NCBI GenBank assembly: GCA_021779635.1
Contig: JAJYAH010000399.1
Span: forward strand, 1 to 6,600
Length of the DNA stretch: 6,600 bases
Direction of reading: 5' to 3'
Source: Pseudomonadota bacterium
GTDB lineage: Bacteria > Pseudomonadota > Alphaproteobacteria > Rhizobiales > Xanthobacteraceae
A program made the position numbers and the translations under genes. The notes beneath the pieces were generated by a model. That model saw only the letters and a program-made list of their open reading frames with translations, did no database searches and was not told the origin of the DNA. Shown one piece after another: positions 1 to 5,807 of this stretch; position 1 is the first letter of the stretch; each line of letters begins with the position of its first letter.

Positions 1-375
1 AGCGAGCGCGCCGACGCCTTGCCGAGGCATCTGTCCGGCGGTCAGCAGCAGCGCGTCGCGATCGCGCGGGCGATCGCGCCCAATCCCAGCGTGCTGCTGC
101 TCGACGAGCCGACCTCGGCGCTCGATCCGGAACTGGTCAACGAAGTGCTGGAAGTGATCCGGCGGCTGGCGGTCGAGGACGGCCTGACCATGATCATCTC
201 GACACACCAATTGCGCTTTGCCGACGAAGTCGCCGATCGCGTCGTGTTTCTCAGCGGCGGCTCCATCATCGAGGAGGGACCGGCGCATGAGGTTCTCACC
301 AACCCGCGCAACCCGATCACCGCGCGCTTTCTCAGCGTGATGGAGGCCGACAAACCGACCGTGGCGCCTGCATGA
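1..375 (+). CDS. Amino-acid-type ABC transporter ATP-binding protein (3' part only)
   Basis: This is the C-terminal 124 residues of an ABC ATPase; the frame is open to the window's left edge, so the start lies outside. Visible in order are the ABC signature LSGGQQQ (residues 11-17 of the fragment), the Walker B and D-loop stretch VLLLDEPTSALD (from residue 31) and the H-loop histidine in STHQL (H69). The Walker A motif and Q-loop are off the left edge. The wording of the signature, Walker B and H-loop, and the short tail after the H-loop, match the GlnQ/HisP group that powers polar amino acid import at the inner membrane; this is family knowledge and the substrate is not readable. The stop is followed by an 88-base gap to an amidase gene on the same strand, so the transporter may supply the amide or amino-acid-like substrate (inference). 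The TTG at 19 is only an internal codon. Confidence 0.93.
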   Translation, partial: SERADALPRHLSGGQQQRVAIARAIAPNPSVLLLDEPTSALDPELVNEVLEVIRRLAVEDGLTMIISTHQLRFADEVADRVVFLSGGSIIEEGPAHEVLTNPRNPITARFLSVMEADKPTVAPA

Positions 376-376
376 C

Positions 377-394
377 GCGGCGGCAGGCCGCCGC
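377..394 (+). terminator. GC-only hairpin right after the ABC ATPase stop, possible weak terminator
   Basis: A 7-bp perfect stem, GCGGCGG (377-383) with CCGCCGC (388-394), encloses the loop CAGG and begins two bases after the TGA. No T-run follows (the next bases are CGGATTATC), so it is not a classical intrinsic terminator. It may pause or stabilise the 3' end of the transporter mRNA. The remaining spacer up to 463 holds a smaller hairpin, CTTGC (431-435) with GCAAG (440-444), about 8 bases before the likely ribosome binding site of the amidase gene (CGAGG, 452-456). No convincing promoter was seen in this 88-base gap. Confidence 0.3.
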
Positions 395-463
395 CGGATT
401 ATCAGATGCCGTCCCTTCACTCCCAACAAACTTGCGTCCGCAAGCGTTAGCCGAGGCCATTGC

Positions 464-1705
464 ATGAAGCATCATCTCCTTCCCGTTTCGCCCGCCAACG
501 TCCAGTGGGGCTACTTCAGCAAGAAGGCCAAACCGGCCCTGACGCTGAAGTCCGGCGACCGCGCCACCATCGAAACGCTGACGCACCATGCCAATGACGA
601 CTATGAGCGGATGATCGCCAACGATCCTGGCGCCGAGAGTGTCTTTCACTGGACCAAGGAACACAAAGCGGTGGTCCGCCGCGGCGCGGGGCCGGTCGAA
701 GGTCCGTTCCTGCGCGGTTCCGGCGAAGGCGTCGGCGTTCATCTTCTCACCGGCCCGGTGGCGATCGAGAACGCCGAGCCCGGCGATATTCTGGAGGTCC
801 GCATTCTCGACGTCCGGCCGCGTCCGAGCTGCAATGCCTGCCATGCCGGGCGCTGCTTCGGCTCCAACGCCGCGGCCTCATGGGGCTTTCACTATCACGA
901 CCTGATCGAGGAGCCGAAGCCGCGCGAGGTGATCACGATCTTCGAGCTCGATACCTCAGGCGAGCCGTTCGCCAAGGCGGTCTACAATTACGTCTGGACG
1001 CCGCAGACCGATCCCGACGGGATCATCCATCCGACCATCGATTATCCTGGCGTCCGCGTCGATCACAGTCTGGTGCGAAAGCGCGAGAACATCCTGCCCA
1101 ACGTCAAGGTGCCGGCGCGCCTGCATTTCGGGACGATGGGGCTGGCGCCGTCGGAGGCCGATTTCGTGAGCTCGATCCCGCCCGGCTATACCGGCGGCAA
1201 TATCGACGACTGGCGCATCGGCAAGGGCGCGCGGATGTACTACCCGGTCGCGGTGCCCGGCGCCTTTTTCTCGGTTGGCGATCCGCATGCAGCGCAGGGC
1301 GACAGCGAACTCGGCGGCACCGCGATCGAAACGTCGCTGACCGGCGATTTCGAATTCATCCTGCACAAGCACCGCGATCTCGGCGGCACCGTGCTGGAAG
1401 GATTGACCCACCCGATGCTGGAAACGGAGCAGCAGTGGTCGATGTACGGCTTTACGTTTCCGAACTATCTCGCCGAACTCGGCCCCAACGCCCAGACCGA
1501 TATCGTCAATCATTCGAGCCTGGACAAGGCGATGCGCGATGCCTTTCGAAAGCTCCGCCGCTTTCTGATGACCGTTCACCACATGAGCGAGGACGAAGCG
1601 ATCGCCCTGATGTCGGTCGCGGCCGATTTCGGCGTCACCCAGGTCGTCGATGCCAATTGGGGCGTGCATGGCTCGATCCGGAAGAATGTCTTCAGCTGCA
1701 CATAG
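464..1705 (+). CDS. Acetamidase/formamidase family protein (stand-alone copy)
   Basis: This 413-residue protein is full length for the FmdA/AmdA family, which hydrolyses formamide, acetamide or other short amides to ammonia and the carboxylate in the cytoplasm. Recognisable family blocks are MIANDPGAESVF near residues 50-61, HLLTGPVAIENAEPGD then LEVRILD (about 94-116), GGNIDDW (244-250) and GDPHAAQGDSE (272-282) followed by GGTAIE. The usual form of that last loop, as I know the family, is GDGE; here it is GDSE. Residues 122-132 carry a compact cysteine cluster, C123-N-A-C126-H127-A-G-R-C131, missing from the paralogous domain encoded just downstream. There is no signal peptide or membrane segment. 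The ATG at 464 is preceded by CGAGG at 452-456, and family similarity begins at once (HHLLPVSPANVQWGYF). The next gene on the same strand encodes an AraC regulator fused to a second copy of this enzyme. The exact substrate is unknown. Confidence 0.93.
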   Translation: MKHHLLPVSPANVQWGYFSKKAKPALTLKSGDRATIETLTHHANDDYERMIANDPGAESVFHWTKEHKAVVRRGAGPVEGPFLRGSGEGVGVHLLTGPVAIENAEPGDILEVRILDVRPRPSCNACHAGRCFGSNAAASWGFHYHDLIEEPKPREVITIFELDTSGEPFAKAVYNYVWTPQTDPDGIIHPTIDYPGVRVDHSLVRKRENILPNVKVPARLHFGTMGLAPSEADFVSSIPPGYTGGNIDDWRIGKGARMYYPVAVPGAFFSVGDPHAAQGDSELGGTAIETSLTGDFEFILHKHRDLGGTVLEGLTHPMLETEQQWSMYGFTFPNYLAELGPNAQTDIVNHSSLDKAMRDAFRKLRRFLMTVHHMSEDEAIALMSVAADFGVTQVVDANWGVHGSIRKNVFSCT

Positions 1706-1708
1706 GAG
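1704..1708 (+). promoter_or_regulatory. Ribosome binding site supporting the GTG start at 1714
   Basis: AGGAG overlaps the last two bases of the amidase stop codon TAG (1703-1705) and sits 5 bases before GTG 1714. This is the best Shine-Dalgarno match near the start of the fusion gene and suggests translation coupled to the upstream amidase on a joint transcript. An ATG at 1710 is also near but its frame ends after four codons. Confidence 0.45.
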
Positions 1709-1713
1709 AATGA

Positions 1714-4149
1714 GTGACGGCTGAAACCGGCCGTTCCGGCCCCAACTGCCCGACCGGCGCCCGAAGCGCCGGCGGGCTGCTATCGTCCTGTTTTTGGCAC
1801 GACGGTTGCTTCGTCCGAGGCATGAGTATTCGGCCGTTTACCAGCGAGTCGTATTGCGAGGGCGACAGGACCGAAGCCTGGCAGGACGTATTGAGCGGTT
1901 TCGGACTGCGATCCTCGTCGCTATCGGCCATGCATGGCGAGCATGCCACGGCGCTGTCCCGCGCCTCGCTGGACGGCGTCGGGCTGATGCGCTTTGCCGC
2001 CGGCCCGCAGGTTTTCTCGGCGCTGCCGCGACGCGCCGAGCTTCCGATCGTCCTGCTGCCGACCGAGGACGGCGCGGTGCTCAAGGCCGGCGGATCGCCG
2101 CAAAACGTTCCGGCCGGCCGCATCCTGCTGCTGCCCCGTCAGAGCGGCTGGCAGGTGGCGTTTCACCGCGGCATCCGCGCGATCGTGCTGTCGGTGACGG
2201 CCGAAACTTTCGGCGGCCGCAAGATCAGAGTGCCGGAATGCAGGGCCGCCAGCATCGTCGCCGCAGGGGGGCTGGCCGACGTTCTTTGCCGCACGCTGGA
2301 AGCGGCCTCCGAAACCCTTGAAAGCTTGCCGCCGGAAGCCTGGAACACCATCGGGCTGAGCCTCGCCGAGATGCTGCTCGCGCTTTCGCGCCAGCAGCGG
2401 CCCAGCGCCGCCGAAGTGATCGGCATTGGCACCCGGCCCGCGCTGCTTCATCGCATTTGCGAGGCCGTCGAACGCAAGCTTGGCGATCCCGAACTCACGC
2501 CGGCGCGCGTCGCGCAGATGGAGGGCATTTCGGAGCGCTATCTTCAGAAGCTGTTTGAAGGCACTGGGGACAATTTCACGCATTATCTGCGGGAGCGCCG
2601 TCTGCAGCGCTGCTGGGCCGACCTTGCCAATCCTGCCGAGGCACATCGATCGGTGTCCGATATCGCCTTCGGGTGCGGCTTCAGCGACGCGGCGCATTTC
2701 AGCCGCTCGTTTCGCGACCGGTTCGGGTTGTCGCCCCGCGCGTTCCGGCAGCGCGAACTCGAACGCCTGTCGGGGCTCGGCGTCCGGGCCGGGCAGCGCG
2801 GCTGGCCGCAGGATGCGATTGCGCAGTTGCGTCCGCACCAACCGGCTCCGGTCATCACGCCCGTTGAGCCGGAGCCGGTGGAATTGGCTGTGCCGCAAGC
2901 GGGCAGGCCTGCGCATCATCATCTCCCGGTCGATGCCGCGCATGTGCATTGGGGATTTTTCAGCCGCGCGCTGAAACCACTGGTCGAGATTGTTTCGGGC
3001 GACACCATCACCGTGGAAACCTTGAGCCAGCACGCCTCCGACGATCCCGAACGCATGATCGCCGGCGATCCCGGCGCCGAGAGCGTGTTTCGCTGGACGC
3101 CGGCGGGAAAGGGCGTCGATCGCCGCGGCGCCGGTCCGATGGACGCGTCGATCTACGGTCGCGGCGCCGGAGAAGGGTTCGGCGTGCACATCTGCACCGG
3201 ACCGATTGCGGTAAGGGGTGCCGAACCCGGCGACGTTCTCGAAGTTCGCATCCTCGACATGGTGCCGCGCCCGAGCCGCAATCCGGATCAGCAGGGACGG
3301 ATTTTCGGCAGCAGCGTCGCGGCCTGGTGGGGATACCATTATGACGAGTTTCTATCGGAGCCAAAGCCCCGCGAAGCCGTGACCATCTACGAGATATTCA
3401 CCGGCGAGGAGCCGCACGCGGAGGCGATCTATTCCTATCGATGGCAGCCGCAAACCGATCCATCCGGCGTGCTGCATCAGACCTACGACTATCCCGGCGT
3501 GCCCGTCGCCCCCGAGACGATCCGGCGGCGGCACGGCGTGCTCGACGGTATCCGGATTCCATTGCGGCCGCATTTCGGCGTCATCGGGGTAGCGCCGCGC
3601 GAGCCCGGCCTGGTCGATTCCGTGCCGCCGGCCTATTTCGGCGGCAACCTCGATAACTGGCGACTCGGCAAGGGCGCCGCGGTGTATCTTCCGGTTTCCG
3701 TCCCCGAAGCCTTGCTATCCATCGGCGATCCTCACGCCGCACAGGGCGATGGCGAGTTGAGCGGAACGGCGATCGAATGTTCCATGACCGGCACGTTTCG
3801 GGTTGTGCTGCACAAGAAGGCCGATCTCGCCGGTCGTCCTTTCGCGGACCTGACCTATCCGCTGATCGAGACGGAGACCGACTGGGTGCTGACCGGATTC
3901 AGCCATCCGAATTATCTCGCCGAATTCGGCGCCAAGGGACAAAGCGAGGTCTATGCGAAATCATCGCTCGATCTTGCGATGAAGGACGCGTTTCGCAAGG
4001 TTCGGCGATTTCTGATGAGCACCAGAGGATTGAGCGAGGACGAGGCGATCGCGCTGATCTCGGCGGCGGTGGATTTCGGCGTCACGCAGGTGGTCGACGG
4101 CAATTGGGGCGTTCATGCCATCTTGAGCAAGCGCCTGTTTGCGGCATGA
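1714..4149 (+). CDS. AraC-type transcriptional regulator fused to an acetamidase/formamidase domain
   Basis: This is an 811-residue protein counted from GTG 1714, or 775 residues from ATG 1822. Residues about 40-235 look like the N-terminal sensor region of AraC regulators. Residues about 240-346 are the AraC HTH domain: first helix-turn-helix LTPARVAQMEGISERYLQ (261-278), second around SVSDIAFGCGFSDAAHFSRS (313-332), ending FGLSPRAFR. A Pro/Glu-rich linker (346-400) leads to a complete FmdA/AmdA amidase domain (401-811) with GGNLDNW (643-649) and GDPHAAQGDGE (671-681). The amidase part is clearly homologous along its whole length to the preceding gene product, more than half identical by eye, but lacks its cysteine cluster. 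The reading frame is continuous with no stop or frameshift at the junction. GTG 1714 has a good ribosome site; ATG 1822 has none but lies just downstream of a sigma-54 promoter sequence and fits where AraC similarity starts. The first 36 residues (three Cys, no recognisable domain) may therefore not be translated. The likely role is an amide-responsive regulator joined to the enzyme it controls; this is inference. Confidence 0.88.
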   Translation: MTAETGRSGPNCPTGARSAGGLLSSCFWHDGCFVRGMSIRPFTSESYCEGDRTEAWQDVLSGFGLRSSSLSAMHGEHATALSRASLDGVGLMRFAAGPQVFSALPRRAELPIVLLPTEDGAVLKAGGSPQNVPAGRILLLPRQSGWQVAFHRGIRAIVLSVTAETFGGRKIRVPECRAASIVAAGGLADVLCRTLEAASETLESLPPEAWNTIGLSLAEMLLALSRQQRPSAAEVIGIGTRPALLHRICEAVERKLGDPELTPARVAQMEGISERYLQKLFEGTGDNFTHYLRERRLQRCWADLANPAEAHRSVSDIAFGCGFSDAAHFSRSFRDRFGLSPRAFRQRELERLSGLGVRAGQRGWPQDAIAQLRPHQPAPVITPVEPEPVELAVPQAGRPAHHHLPVDAAHVHWGFFSRALKPLVEIVSGDTITVETLSQHASDDPERMIAGDPGAESVFRWTPAGKGVDRRGAGPMDASIYGRGAGEGFGVHICTGPIAVRGAEPGDVLEVRILDMVPRPSRNPDQQGRIFGSSVAAWWGYHYDEFLSEPKPREAVTIYEIFTGEEPHAEAIYSYRWQPQTDPSGVLHQTYDYPGVPVAPETIRRRHGVLDGIRIPLRPHFGVIGVAPREPGLVDSVPPAYFGGNLDNWRLGKGAAVYLPVSVPEALLSIGDPHAAQGDGELSGTAIECSMTGTFRVVLHKKADLAGRPFADLTYPLIETETDWVLTGFSHPNYLAEFGAKGQSEVYAKSSLDLAMKDAFRKVRRFLMSTRGLSEDEAIALISAAVDFGVTQVVDGNWGVHAILSKRLFAA
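1748..1777 (+). promoter_or_regulatory. Strong GC-rich hairpin between the amidase gene and the AraC region
   Basis: GCCCG (1748-1752) pairs with CGGGC (1773-1777), and CCGGCGC (1754-1760) with GCGCCGG (1766-1772), giving 12 base pairs with one bulged A (1753) and the loop CCGAA (1761-1765). Five T residues follow only at 1791-1795, 13 bases after the stem, too far for a standard intrinsic terminator. If the downstream gene starts at 1822, this would be an intergenic terminator or attenuator that isolates the sigma-54 promoter from upstream transcription. If it starts at GTG 1714, the hairpin lies inside codons 12-22. Confidence 0.45.
1794..1810 (+). promoter_or_regulatory. Candidate sigma-54 (RpoN) -24/-12 promoter for the AraC-amidase gene
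   Basis: TTGGCACGACGGTTGCT fits every fixed position of the known sigma-54 consensus YTGGCACGRNNNTTGCW. GG at 1796-1797 is the -24 element, GC at 1808-1809 is the -12 element, and the spacing is the required 10 bases. Transcription would begin near 1821, practically at the in-frame ATG 1822, so the message would be leaderless or nearly so. Sigma-54 promoters often serve nitrogen assimilation, which suits an amidase. No clear NtrC-type activator site was recognised upstream. The match lies within the longest version of the coding frame, so chance is possible although the agreement is very good. Confidence 0.55.
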
Positions 4150-4177
4150 CATCGATTCCGAGAACGAGACGTCGCTG

Positions 4178-4582
4178 ATGAAATTTCACATGATTGCCGG
4201 CGGCCCGAAACCGGTTGCGCCTTTCAGCCATGCGGTCGAGACCGACGGCTTCGTCCTTGTCACGGGCCAGATGCCGGACACACCCGGCGCGCCCGGCGTG
4301 TTGCCTGACGGTATCGTGGCCCAGACCCATGCGGTAATGGCCAACCTGCGGATCTTGCTGGCGGGCGTCGGGCTCGGCCTTGAGCATGTCGCCATGGCGC
4401 GAATTTATCTGACTCGCTTCAGCCAGGATTATGCGGCGATGAACGAAGTGTATCGAAGCTATTTCGCGGAAGACCGGCTCCCGGCCCGCACCTGCGTCGG
4501 CGTCACCGGGCTCGCCTATGACGCGCTCATCGAAATCGACCTGATCGCACGGAGGTCGTCGCCGCACGCGGCCGCCGGCTAG
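4178..4582 (+). CDS. RidA-family (YjgF/YER057c/UK114) protein, probable enamine/imine deaminase
   Basis: This 134-residue protein has the usual length of the Rid family, small cytoplasmic trimers of which the RidA members hydrolyse reactive enamine/imine intermediates to ketoacids and ammonia. Typical blocks are FSHAVETDGFVLVTGQMP (16-33), AQTHAVMANLRILLAGVGLGLEHV (from residue 48), and LPARTCVGV (101-109), where R104 corresponds to the conserved carboxylate-binding arginine of active RidA proteins. E119 lies in the C-terminal EIDLIA motif. ATG 4178 was chosen because the family's N-terminal strand begins there; an upstream TTG at 4139 would overlap the preceding gene and add a non-homologous stretch. 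The gene lies 28 bases after the AraC-amidase stop on the same strand, so co-transcription is likely, and Rid proteins such as RutC occur in other nitrogen-salvage operons. Its subfamily and substrate are uncertain. Confidence 0.9.
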   Translation: MKFHMIAGGPKPVAPFSHAVETDGFVLVTGQMPDTPGAPGVLPDGIVAQTHAVMANLRILLAGVGLGLEHVAMARIYLTRFSQDYAAMNEVYRSYFAEDRLPARTCVGVTGLAYDALIEIDLIARRSSPHAAAG

Positions 4583-4631
4583 AGCATGATCCGGAAAAGT
4601 GGGTACCGGTTTTCCGAAAAAGATCATGCTC
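4582..4631. repeat. Palindromic intergenic repeat of Rhizobiales type
   Basis: Outer arms GAGCATGATC (4582-4591) and GATCATGCTC (4622-4631) match perfectly, and directly inside them CGGAAAA (4592-4598) pairs with TTTTCCG (4610-4616). The core around 4602-4607 is GGTACC, and five unpaired A residues (4617-4621) separate the inner and outer right arms. I recognise this as a dispersed intergenic palindrome common in Bradyrhizobium, Mesorhizobium and relatives (from memory, not searched). Its first base is the last base of the ridA-like stop codon. It lies between convergent genes and could end transcription from both sides. Confidence 0.8.
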
Positions 4632-4642
4632 GAACAAAAAGA

Positions 4643-4683
4643 TAGAGCGAGATGGCGATTCGACGAAAAGCCATCTCGCTCTA
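4643..4683. repeat. Second perfect palindrome, likely bidirectional terminator
   Basis: TAGAGCGAGATGGC (4643-4656) and GCCATCTCGCTCTA (4670-4683) form a perfect 14-bp stem around a 13-base loop. Five A residues precede the left arm at 4636-4640, which read as a U-run in minus-strand RNA. This favours intrinsic termination for the minus-strand L,D-transpeptidase gene ending at 4709. It follows the first palindrome by 11 bases; from memory the two often travel as a unit in Bradyrhizobium-type genomes. Confidence 0.7.
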
Positions 4684-4708
4684 GATCAATCCGAACGCGC
4701 AGATTGTC

Positions 4709-5503
4709 CTATTCGAACAATCCACGCGGCTGGTAATACGGTCGCGGCGCATAGCCCGGTGGGACGGATTGCACCAGATAGCCGTTGTTGTCGTAATATT
4801 GCTGCGGCTGCTGATTGGCCCGCGCGTCGTACAGACGACGGCTGGTGCGCGGCGCCGGGTAGCGCGCCCCGTCCGAACTGCCGTCCGCCGGATAGAAATA
4901 ACCGTCATCCGCCTGTACCTGCGGGGCGTATTGTGGTGCGGGCGGCAACTGCTGCGGTGTTATGACCATCGGCTCGCCGGCGGCGTTATATTGCGGAGCG
5001 TATTGCGCGGCCGGGTCGCGGCGGGCGACAGCGGTCGCCGGCCGGGTGCGCGGATTGCGCGCCAGCGCGACCGAGGCCGAACCGGTGAGCGTCACGGTGG
5101 TGTTGAGAACGCCTTGCTGCTCCACCAGCGCATACAGGGTCGAGGCGTTGGCGCGCGACAGCCGCACGCAGCCGTGTGACACCGGTGTGCCGAGACGGCC
5201 TTCGGATTCGGTGCCGTGAATGGCATGACCGACTTTGGTGAAGAAGATCGAGTGCGGCATCGGCGCATCGTCGAACTCCTTGGAGAAATGGTCTTCCTCC
5301 ATCCGGAACGCCCGGAAGCTGCCGTTCGGCGTTTCGTGGGATGGATTGCCGGTCGAGACCGGCCACTGGTAGCGCTCGACGCCGTCGACCGCAACCGTCA
5401 TCGTCTGCGTGTCCTTGTCGACCGTGATGGAAACCTTGGCCTGCGCGGCGCCGCTGGCGACGAAAAACATCAAACCAGCAAAAGCGATAAGGAAGGAACG
5501 CAT
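4709..5503 (-). CDS. Secreted L,D-transpeptidase (YkuD domain) with Pro/Gln/Tyr-rich tail
   Basis: This 264-residue protein carries a clear signal peptide: MRSF, then a hydrophobic core, then cleavage predicted after AQA at residue 22. Residues 24-140 form the YkuD domain, which makes 3-3 cross-links in peptidoglycan or attaches proteins to it in the periplasm. The catalytic signature is complete: H96 in HAIHGTES, and SHGCVRL at 109-115 with catalytic C112 and H110. Residues 150-264 are low complexity, rich in Pro, Gln, Tyr and Ala, with QYAPQ at 167-171 and 191-195 and a YY-containing end; no domain is recognised there. The ATG is supported by GGAGGT (minus strand, bases 5507-5512) three bases upstream. 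It converges with the RidA-like gene and is divergent from the glycine-rich protein gene. Its individual specificity is unknown. Confidence 0.92.
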   Translation of the reverse strand: MRSFLIAFAGLMFFVASGAAQAKVSITVDKDTQTMTVAVDGVERYQWPVSTGNPSHETPNGSFRAFRMEEDHFSKEFDDAPMPHSIFFTKVGHAIHGTESEGRLGTPVSHGCVRLSRANASTLYALVEQQGVLNTTVTLTGSASVALARNPRTRPATAVARRDPAAQYAPQYNAAGEPMVITPQQLPPAPQYAPQVQADDGYFYPADGSSDGARYPAPRTSRRLYDARANQQPQQYYDNNGYLVQSVPPGYAPRPYYQPRGLFE

Positions 5504-5807
5504 TTTACCTCCGGCCTCCGGGCCTTAACTGCAGTGCCGCTCCGACCGTCCCCCCAAGCTCTATATGCCCGAAATGCGGCATCGGTTCCAGTGCCCTGTC
5601 GGGCGCATCGTTAATGCAGGGCAGGGCGCAAACATGGCGGAGGCAGGGTTTAATCTGGTGCCGACATCATTTTTCGCGGCGGCGCCGATTCGCCGATTCA
5701 CTGCGCTTTCCAATTTCCCAGGGTGGCGCAACCTTTTGCTCACGTCGGCGTTACATATGCCCGCTCCGCGGGGACCCGTAGCGGCCAAGCCCAAGGAATT
5801 AATCAAG
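5504..5807. other. Divergent intergenic region between the L,D-transpeptidase and the glycine-zipper gene
   Basis: These 304 bases must hold the promoters of both flanking genes. The frame of the right-hand gene is open back to an ATG at 5565, but the upstream stretch lacks any domain and would place the signal peptide about 80 residues inside, so I treat it as non-coding. It contains a tandem 8-base repeat CGCCGATT (5683-5690 and 5691-5698). On the minus strand an AT-rich CATATA at about 5569-5574 could be the -10 region for the transpeptidase gene; no good -35 was identified. Confidence 0.5.
5728..5752 (+). promoter_or_regulatory. Possible EcfG (general stress sigma factor) promoter
   Basis: GCAAC (5728-5732) and CGTT (5749-5752) are separated by 16 bases, close to the alphaproteobacterial EcfG consensus GGAAC-N16/17-CGTT with one mismatch in the -35. 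It would start transcription near 5760, about 50 bases before the ATG at 5808. Such short motifs turn up by chance, so this is tentative. Confidence 0.22.

Noticed and set aside
827..859. CxxCH in the stand-alone amidase as a c-type heme site
   Set aside because: The protein has no signal peptide and the rest is a cytoplasmic amidase fold, whereas c-heme attachment occurs in the periplasm.
956..1669. Minus-strand open frame of 237 codons opposite the stand-alone amidase
   Set aside because: It is a mirror of a well-supported gene with no domain or ribosome site of its own.
1600..1790. NtrC-type upstream activator site for the sigma-54 promoter
   Set aside because: GTGCA (1663-1667) and TGCAC (1697-1701) are inverted but too far apart for the usual NtrC palindrome, and no proper copy was found.
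1748..1795. Classical Rho-independent terminator after the amidase gene
   Set aside because: The stem is strong but the T-run starts 13 bases later, so I list it only as a regulatory hairpin.
1921..3339. Long open frame on the minus strand (472 codons) opposite the AraC-amidase gene
   Set aside because: It shows no recognisable domain, and the opposite strand carries clear conserved motifs throughout. Long antisense frames are expected in GC-rich coding DNA.
4139..4177. TTG 4139 as the start of the RidA-like gene
   Set aside because: It would overlap the preceding gene and add 13 residues outside the family; ATG 4178 fits the family N-terminus.
5565..5807. Upstream extension of the glycine-zipper gene to ATG 5565
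   Set aside because: The added 81 residues have no domain and would bury the signal peptide; ATG 5808 has a ribosome site and starts the signal peptide correctly.
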